A DNA stretch of 64,000 nt from Rhodobacteraceae bacterium HLUCCO07 (GTDB lineage Bacteria > Pseudomonadota > Alphaproteobacteria > Rhodobacterales > Rhodobacteraceae): positions 1-64,000 of the forward strand of contig LJSU01000009.1 in the NCBI GenBank assembly GCA_001314705.1, in the 5' to 3' direction. A program made the position numbers and the translations under genes. Shown here one piece after another: positions 59,177 to 64,000 of this stretch (its first letter is position 1; each line of letters begins with the position of its first letter). The notes beneath the pieces are model-generated. The model worked only from the letters and a program-made list of their open reading frames with translations, searched no databases and was not told the DNA's origin.

Positions 59177-61597
59177 ATGCGCACCCATGCACAGGCCGTC
59201 GTGATCGGAGGCGGCGTGATCGGCTGTTCGATCCTTTACCACCTGACCCGGGCGGGCTGGCGCGACGTCGTCCTGATCGAACGCGACGAGTTGACATCGG
59301 GCTCCACCTGGCACGCTGCCGCCAATATCCACGGGTTGCACGACAACACCAATATCAGCCGCATTCAGCATTACACGATGCAGCTCTACAAGGATCTCGA
59401 GGCCGAGACCGGGCAGTCCTGCGGTATCTTCCAGCCCGGCTCGCTCTACCTCGCCCAGACCGAGGCGCGCGAACACCAGCTTCGGCTGCAGGCGGCCAAG
59501 GCGAAACTCTATGGCATGAACTATCACGAGATCACCCGGGACGAGGCCGAGCGCCTGCACCCGCTGGTCGATTTCGATGGCATTCGCTGCATCATGTATG
59601 AACCCGATGGCGGCAATGTCGACCCGTCGGGCGTCACCAACGCCTATGCGTTGGGCGCGCGCGCGGGCGGGGCCGAGATCATGCGCTTTACCCCCGTCAC
59701 CGCGACCGAGGCGCAACCCGACGGCACATGGATCGTGCGCACCGAAAAGGGCGATATCCGCACGCCATGGGTAATCAACGCCGCCGGCCTCTGGGCGCGC
59801 GAAGTGGCCGCCATGGCCGGAATCACGCTGCCGCTGCAACCCACCGAGCACCAGTATTTCGTGACCGAAACGATTCCCGAAATCGCCGCGATGACCCGCC
59901 GCCTGCCCTCGGTCGCGGATCGCGACGGCGAATACTACCTCCGGCAAGAGGGTCAGGGGCTTCTGGTCGGCGCCTATGAGCGCGACATGCGCTTCTGGGC
60001 CGAGGACGGCACGCCGCCCGATTTCGGGCATGAACTGTTCGCCGACGATCTCGACCGGATCGAGGAGAACATGCTGCGCGCGATCGACCGGGTGCCCGCC
60101 GTGGGGCAGGCGGGCATCAAGCGGGTGATCAACGGACCGATGATCTGGTCGCCCGACGCCAACGTGCTTTTCGGCTCGGTGCCCGAACGCCCGGGCTATT
60201 TCGCCTGCTGCGGCATCATCCCCGGATTCTCGCAATCCGGCGGCATGGGCAAGCTGGCGGCTGAATGGATCACGACGGGCGAAACCGGGCTCGACATGTT
60301 CGCATGGGACGTGGCGCGGTTCGGCGCATGGGCGGGCAAGGATTTCACTCGTGCTCGCGTTGCCGACCAGTATGCCCACCGCTTCGCCATCCACTTCCCG
60401 AACGAAGAACGCAGCGCCGGGCGCCCGGTGCGCACCCGCCCCGCCTACGAGATGCAACGCGAGATGGGCGCGGTCTTTGGCCTCAACTATGGCTGGGAAC
60501 ACCCGCTCTGGTTCGCCGATGCGCCGGGAGTGGAGGACACCAACGGCTTTACCCGCCAGAACTGGTGGGAACCGGTGGGTGCCGAGGCGCGGATGCTGCG
60601 CGAGCGCGCGGGCATCATAGACATCTCGAATTTCGCCAAGTACCGGGTCACGGGGCAGGGGGCCGAGGACTGGCTCAACGCGGTTTTCGCCAACCGCATG
60701 CCGCGCGTGGTGGGGCGCTCCTGCCTTACGCCGCTCATCGGCAAGCGGGGCGGCATCGCGGGCGATTTCACCGTCACGCGGCTGGCCGAGGATGAATTCT
60801 GGATCATCGGTTCGGGCATGGCCGAACGCTATCACAGCCGGTTCTTTGGCATGGTGCCGCTTCCCGAGGGGACGGTGTTCGAGTCCCGGACCGAGGCGAT
60901 GTGCGGCTTCAACGTGGCCGGGCCGAGATCGCGCGAAATCCTGGCGCGGCTGACGAATGCCTCGCTGGAAACGGCGGATTTCCCCTTCATGCGCTCACAG
61001 CGGATCGAACTGGCCGGGGTCGATTGCCTCGCCCTGCGGGTGTCGTTCACCGGCGATCTGGGCTGGGAGCTGCATTGCGCCGCGAAAGACCAGGCGCGGC
61101 TTTATTCCGCGCTGCTGGACGCAGGGCGCGCTTATGGCGCGGGACCGGTCGGGTCGCGTGCGCTCATGTCGCTCCGGCTGGAAAAGGGCTATGGCTCCTG
61201 GGGGCGCGAATATTCGCCAGAATACTGGCCGCAGGAGGTGGGGCTGGACCGGCTGGTGAAGCTCGACAAGGAATTCCTGCACCGCTCGGCCGTGGCCGAT
61301 GTGATGACCCGTGACGCGCGCGAGCACCTCGTGATGCTGGTTCTGGATGAGGGCGACGTGGCGGCCTCCGGCGCGGATGCGACAGGTGGTGAGCCGATTT
61401 TCCGCGATGGGCAGGGGATCGGCCGGGTCACGTCGGGCGGCTACGGCTATCACGTGGGGACGAGTCTCGCGCTCGGCTTCGTGAAGGATGCAGGGCCGGG
61501 GGACGCGGTCGAGGTCATGGTACTCGGCCGCCCCCACCGCGCGCGTATCCTCGATAAGCCGCCTTTCGACCCCGATGGGACGCGGCTGCGCGGCTAG
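59177..61597 (+). CDS. GcvT-family FAD-dependent dehydrogenase (dimethylglycine/sarcosine dehydrogenase-like), copy 2
   Basis: An 806-residue paralogue of the divergent gene with the same architecture: AVVIGGGVIGCSILYHLTRA, SGSTWHAAANIHGLHDNTNI (FAD His region), a central FAO_M segment and a GcvT/GcvT_C half (CGFNVAGPRSREILARL; GGYGYHVGTSLALGFVKD). AAGGAG lies 7 nt before the ATG. The two proteins are clearly homologous but far from identical, so they probably act on different N-methylated amino acids in sequence, for example dimethylglycine and sarcosine. The 185-nt region between the starts should hold both promoters; none was assigned. Confidence 0.92.
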   Translation: MRTHAQAVVIGGGVIGCSILYHLTRAGWRDVVLIERDELTSGSTWHAAANIHGLHDNTNISRIQHYTMQLYKDLEAETGQSCGIFQPGSLYLAQTEAREHQLRLQAAKAKLYGMNYHEITRDEAERLHPLVDFDGIRCIMYEPDGGNVDPSGVTNAYALGARAGGAEIMRFTPVTATEAQPDGTWIVRTEKGDIRTPWVINAAGLWAREVAAMAGITLPLQPTEHQYFVTETIPEIAAMTRRLPSVADRDGEYYLRQEGQGLLVGAYERDMRFWAEDGTPPDFGHELFADDLDRIEENMLRAIDRVPAVGQAGIKRVINGPMIWSPDANVLFGSVPERPGYFACCGIIPGFSQSGGMGKLAAEWITTGETGLDMFAWDVARFGAWAGKDFTRARVADQYAHRFAIHFPNEERSAGRPVRTRPAYEMQREMGAVFGLNYGWEHPLWFADAPGVEDTNGFTRQNWWEPVGAEARMLRERAGIIDISNFAKYRVTGQGAEDWLNAVFANRMPRVVGRSCLTPLIGKRGGIAGDFTVTRLAEDEFWIIGSGMAERYHSRFFGMVPLPEGTVFESRTEAMCGFNVAGPRSREILARLTNASLETADFPFMRSQRIELAGVDCLALRVSFTGDLGWELHCAAKDQARLYSALLDAGRAYGAGPVGSRALMSLRLEKGYGSWGREYSPEYWPQEVGLDRLVKLDKEFLHRSAVADVMTRDAREHLVMLVLDEGDVAASGADATGGEPIFRDGQGIGRVTSGGYGYHVGTSLALGFVKDAGPGDAVEVMVLGRPHRARILDKPPFDPDGTRLRG

Positions 61598-61640
61598 GTC
61601 TGATCCCAATGTGCGCCTGCGGCGCGCAGGTTTCGTGCGG

Positions 61641-61720
61641 TTGGGGGTTTCACCCCCAAGGCGGCAAAATGCCAAGGCATTCTGCCGCCTTCCCCCAGAG
61701 TATTTCAGGCAAGATGAAGG
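61641..61720 (+). repeat. Dispersed hairpin + GAGTATTT..GCAAGATGAAG element, copy D
   Basis: Two stem-loops (TTGGGGGT/ACCCCCAA, 61641-61659; and a 13-bp stem with one mismatch, 61660-61689) followed by AGAGTATTTCAGGCAAGATG and AAG (61697-61719), 44 nt after copy 2 of the dehydrogenase. The stem-loops may also end its transcript. Confidence 0.75.
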
Positions 61721-61771
61721 GGGCTGCGCGCGTTGCGTTAACCGGATGCGGTTACATTCGTGACCGTTTTG

Positions 61772-61794
61772 CCCGGCAGCCGGGTGGCAGCCGC
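61772..61794. repeat. Copy 2 of a 23-bp intergenic repeat
   Basis: Identical to 18803-18825; followed at once by a partial second unit (CCCGGCAGCCGG). Confidence 0.75.
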
Positions 61795-61839
61795 CCGGCA
61801 GCCGGATGTCACCCCCCGATTTAGGGCCGCGCCGTGGCG

Positions 61840-62955
61840 TTAACTCTTGTCGGCAAGCTGTTCGTCAAGCACCTGCCGGACGATGTCGAGATCGACATCC
61901 GGGGTCACGAAAGCCTGACCGATACCACGTGCCATCACGAAATGGATCTGCCCGTCACGCACCTTCTTGTCCTGGTGCATGAGCTGGATCAGCCTTTCCG
62001 AACTTGGAAGATTGCTTGGTATATCCGAAAGTTGCGACTTCATCTTCATGTTGTGCAGATAGGCGCGCAACCGGCTGGGGTCTTCCTGGCTGCACAGGCC
62101 CATCCGGGCGGAAACCTCGAAAGCCAGCGCACAGCCGATCGCGACACCCTCGCCATGCAGCAACCGCTCGGAGTAACCGGTCGCAGCCTCGAGGGCATGG
62201 CAAAACGTATGCCCCAGATTGAGAAGCGCCCGGTCCCCCTGTTCCGTCTCATCCCGCGCCACAATCGCGGCCTTGATTTCGCAAGAGCGCCTGACAGCGA
62301 TGGCAAGGGTGTCGGGGTCGCGTGACAGAAAGGATAAACTATGCTCTTCAAGCCATTGAAAAAAATTATAATCCCCAAGAAGGCCATATTTCATGACCTC
62401 GCCATTACCGGCCAGGAAATCGCGCTCGGGCAATGTGCGGAGGGCATCGGTATCTGCCACTACCAGGGCTGGTTGGTGAAACGCGCCGATGAGGTTCTTG
62501 CCGTGGCGCGAATTGATACCGGTCTTGCCGCCGACCGAACTGTCCACTTGTGCCAGAAGCGATGTCGGCACCTGTACGAAACGCACGCCCCGGCGCAGAA
62601 CAGCCGCCGCGAATCCTGCCAGATCGCCAATCACGCCGCCGCCAAGGGCAATGACCATGTCATTGCGTTCAATCTGCTCTTCGAGCAGCCAATCGACACT
62701 GTGCGTGAAATGCGGCCAGGACTTGGTTCCTTCGCCGGCGGGAAGAATCAGGGTAGATACAGATATTTCCTGCTGCTCCAAGCTGTTGATAATGTTTTCA
62801 AGATGGAGGGCGGCGACATTTTCATCGGTGATCACGGCCACACGCGCCCGATCCAGGTACGGCCGGAGCAATCTGCCGGTTTCACCGATAAGGCCGGGTC
62901 CGATTTGGATGTCATAGCTCCGGGCGCCCAGTTCGACATGCACCGTGTCGTTCAT
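61840..62955 (-). CDS. aroB: 3-dehydroquinate synthase
   Basis: A 371-residue NAD- and Zn-dependent enzyme that cyclises DAHP to 3-dehydroquinate, second step of the shikimate pathway. VIALGGGVIGDLAGFAAAVL (glycine-rich NAD site), RFVQVPTSLLAQVDSSVGGK and LNLGHTFCHALEAATGY (metal-ligand His residues) are all intact. The ATG overlaps the aroK stop by 4 nt, the usual aroKB arrangement. Confidence 0.97.
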   Translation of the reverse strand: MNDTVHVELGARSYDIQIGPGLIGETGRLLRPYLDRARVAVITDENVAALHLENIINSLEQQEISVSTLILPAGEGTKSWPHFTHSVDWLLEEQIERNDMVIALGGGVIGDLAGFAAAVLRRGVRFVQVPTSLLAQVDSSVGGKTGINSRHGKNLIGAFHQPALVVADTDALRTLPERDFLAGNGEVMKYGLLGDYNFFQWLEEHSLSFLSRDPDTLAIAVRRSCEIKAAIVARDETEQGDRALLNLGHTFCHALEAATGYSERLLHGEGVAIGCALAFEVSARMGLCSQEDPSRLRAYLHNMKMKSQLSDIPSNLPSSERLIQLMHQDKKVRDGQIHFVMARGIGQAFVTPDVDLDIVRQVLDEQLADKS

Positions 62956-63545
62956 GTGGTTTTCTCCAAGACGTCCGGACGCTGGCGCAGGGCATCAAGA
63001 ACGCACCTTGCCATTTCGCTTATGGAGCAATCAGGACGCGCGCGCAGCCTGATATCCGCAAGCGCATAGGTTGGCGCGCGCTGCTTGTACAAATTGGCGA
63101 GGGTTTCATATGGATTAGCTGTGTGCAGCAAGGGTCGCGAATTCTTGTGTTTTACACGATTCCAAAGCAGGCCGAGGTCGGCTTCTAGGCACACGGAAAC
63201 ACCACGTTGCGATATCATTCGGCGATTGAGCGCGTTCAGAAATGCGCCCCCGCCCGTTGAAACAACGCCCTTGACTTCGGCATCGAGTAAACGCCCGAGG
63301 ACCTGGCTTTCCTTCTTGCGAAAAAATGGTTCGCCATCACGGTCAAATATCTCGGCGATGGTCATGTTCGCGGCGCGCTCGATTTCGGCATCGGAGTCGA
63401 AGAACGGCGCGTCAAGAATGCCCGCCAGAGCCCGGCCGACGGCGGTCTTGCCGACACCCATCATGCCGACCATGACAATCGTCTTTTTGACGTTCCAGTT
63501 CATTCCGTGCCGCGCGTCGTGGCGTTCCCCGGCCAAATCTTCCAT
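62952..63545 (-). CDS. aroK: Shikimate kinase
   Basis: A 197-residue P-loop kinase that phosphorylates shikimate at the 3-position. IVMVGMMGVGKTAVGRALA is Walker A, FFDSDAEIE the shikimate-binding DxD motif, REPFFR-like FDRDGEPFFRKKE the central block and VSTGGGAF the Walker-B-like GGG motif. RPLL in the lid region completes the set. Start choice is uncertain: ATG 63545, ATG 63503 (a shorter, standard N-terminus) or a longer one at 63635; none has a strong ribosome-binding site. Confidence 0.95.
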   Translation of the reverse strand: MEDLAGERHDARHGMNWNVKKTIVMVGMMGVGKTAVGRALAGILDAPFFDSDAEIERAANMTIAEIFDRDGEPFFRKKESQVLGRLLDAEVKGVVSTGGGAFLNALNRRMISQRGVSVCLEADLGLLWNRVKHKNSRPLLHTANPYETLANLYKQRAPTYALADIRLRARPDCSISEMARCVLDALRQRPDVLEKTT

Positions 63546-63649
63546 AGCGCGCACCAATGACGTGATCTCTTGTAAAATGCCAGCTATAACTATCTTACTG
63601 GAACCGAAAATCAAAGCAATGCACCGGCAGAACATACGAGCGGTCCGAC

Positions 63650-63799
63650 ATGAAGCGCATTATCAAATGGCTGTTTATCCTAGTGATTGTTGCGGTGATC
63701 ACGTTGATTGGTTATGCTTATCTAGGGCCTTTCTTCGGTGCTGATTTCTCGCCGCCTGGACAGGAGATTCGTCGGGACATTGAACTGGACGTCGATTAG
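63650..63799 (+). CDS. 49-residue single-pass membrane microprotein
   Basis: A short gene divergent from aroK. The protein starts MKRIIKW, continues with one hydrophobic helix (residues ~8-26, LFILVIVAVITLIGYAYL) and ends with an acidic tail (IELDVD). It should sit in the inner membrane. The next gene begins inside its 3' end in another frame, so the two are probably cotranscribed. I recognise no family. Good start context is limited to an ATG after CGGTCCGACA with no clear Shine-Dalgarno. Confidence 0.6.
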   Translation: MKRIIKWLFILVIVAVITLIGYAYLGPFFGADFSPPGQEIRRDIELDVD

Positions 63800-64000
63800 T
63801 ACCGCGGCCCTTGCCATTGTCGCAAGCATGGGTATGGCAGAGTTGGTTCGGGCGCAGGAGCCCCTTTCGGCCATAGAATGGCTTGAGAACCCACCTCCTC
63901 TGGTCCGCCGCGTGATTCCCGGGGTTGGAGAGGATCAAGGGGCCTCGCGTGGGCTGTTGGAACCTCCGGTCGCAGACACGGCCACGGTTCCGCGTGTCGC
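63780..64000 (+). CDS. Start of a secreted protein (3' truncated by window edge)
   Basis: A frame open to the right edge, starting at TTG 63780 with AGGAG about 11 nt upstream. The first ~27 residues form a signal peptide (MNWTSISTAALAIVASMGMA, cleavage probably after LVRA), followed by an acidic, proline-containing exported region (EPLSAIEWLENPPPLV). Later ATG codons (63828, 63834) would destroy the signal peptide. It overlaps the microprotein gene by 20 nt. No domain is visible in the part present. Confidence 0.55.
   Translation, partial: MNWTSISTAALAIVASMGMAELVRAQEPLSAIEWLENPPPLVRRVIPGVGEDQGASRGLLEPPVADTATVPRV

Overview
The window is a high-GC, densely coded stretch of an alphaproteobacterial chromosome, most probably from a marine Rhodobacteraceae (Roseobacter-type) bacterium. 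That placement is inferred from gene content rather than from any marker gene: a fused MrpA/MrpB antiporter operon, a B12-dependent NrdJ, aroK-aroB, paired GcvT-type dimethylglycine dehydrogenase homologues, RutR-controlled reductive pyrimidine catabolism, and Hint/RTX proteins. No transposase, integrase, phage gene or CRISPR array was seen.

Layout, left to right. 1-2115: end of a peptide-type ABC ATPase, coupled to a metallophosphoesterase and a tyrosine phosphatase. 2265-8163: a complete six-gene Mrp Na+/H+ antiporter operon (mrpA/B fusion, C, D, E, F, G). 8656-16050: a type I secretion module (ABC exporter, HlyD adaptor), a 688-residue protein made largely of RTX repeats, tandem terminators, and a LuxR-type regulator. 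16151-18469: a molybdopterin S/N-oxide reductase. 18901-26621 (minus strand): a seven-gene operon with tryptophan 2,3-dioxygenase, an aryl-CoA ligase, acyl-CoA dehydrogenase, crotonase-fold enzyme, MarR regulator, bifunctional aminobenzoyl-CoA monooxygenase/reductase and RidA. It is divergent from a five-gene branched-chain-amino-acid-type ABC importer (26940-31490). Together they look like uptake and CoA-dependent breakdown of anthranilate or a related aryl acid derived from tryptophan.

31628-42653: reductive pyrimidine catabolism (preT, preA; rutR-like repressor; N-carbamoyl amidohydrolase, an unknown 121-residue protein, dihydropyrimidinase, a VOC protein and an NMT1/SsuA-type ABC importer). 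A near-consensus RutR operator lies between rutR and the hydrolase operon, and a degenerate one lies before preT. 42761-42837: tRNA-Pro. 43493-47182: nrdJ with a NrdR-box-like site. 47607-50447: an EF-hand protein, then ornithine cyclodeaminase and arginase divergent from an Lrp/AsnC regulator. 50458-52870: DsbB, a YqaA/DedA-like membrane protein and an FAD monooxygenase. 52928-53013: tRNA-Leu. 53711-55759: an orphan RTX/Hint protein. 55905-61597: a MobA-like nucleotidyltransferase and two head-to-head GcvT-type FAD dehydrogenase paralogues. 61840-63545: aroK-aroB. The right edge holds a 49-residue membrane microprotein and the start of a secreted protein.

The most interesting signals are the aminobenzoyl-CoA operon (with a crotonase lacking both hydratase glutamates, a RidA enamine deaminase, and operator-like palindromes); the RutR circuit tied to a new candidate pyrimidine importer; the RTX/LuxR module with palindromes in its promoter region; and a dispersed hairpin-plus-GAGTATTT..GCAAGATGAAGG intergenic repeat that in two places supplies the ribosome-binding region of the next gene.
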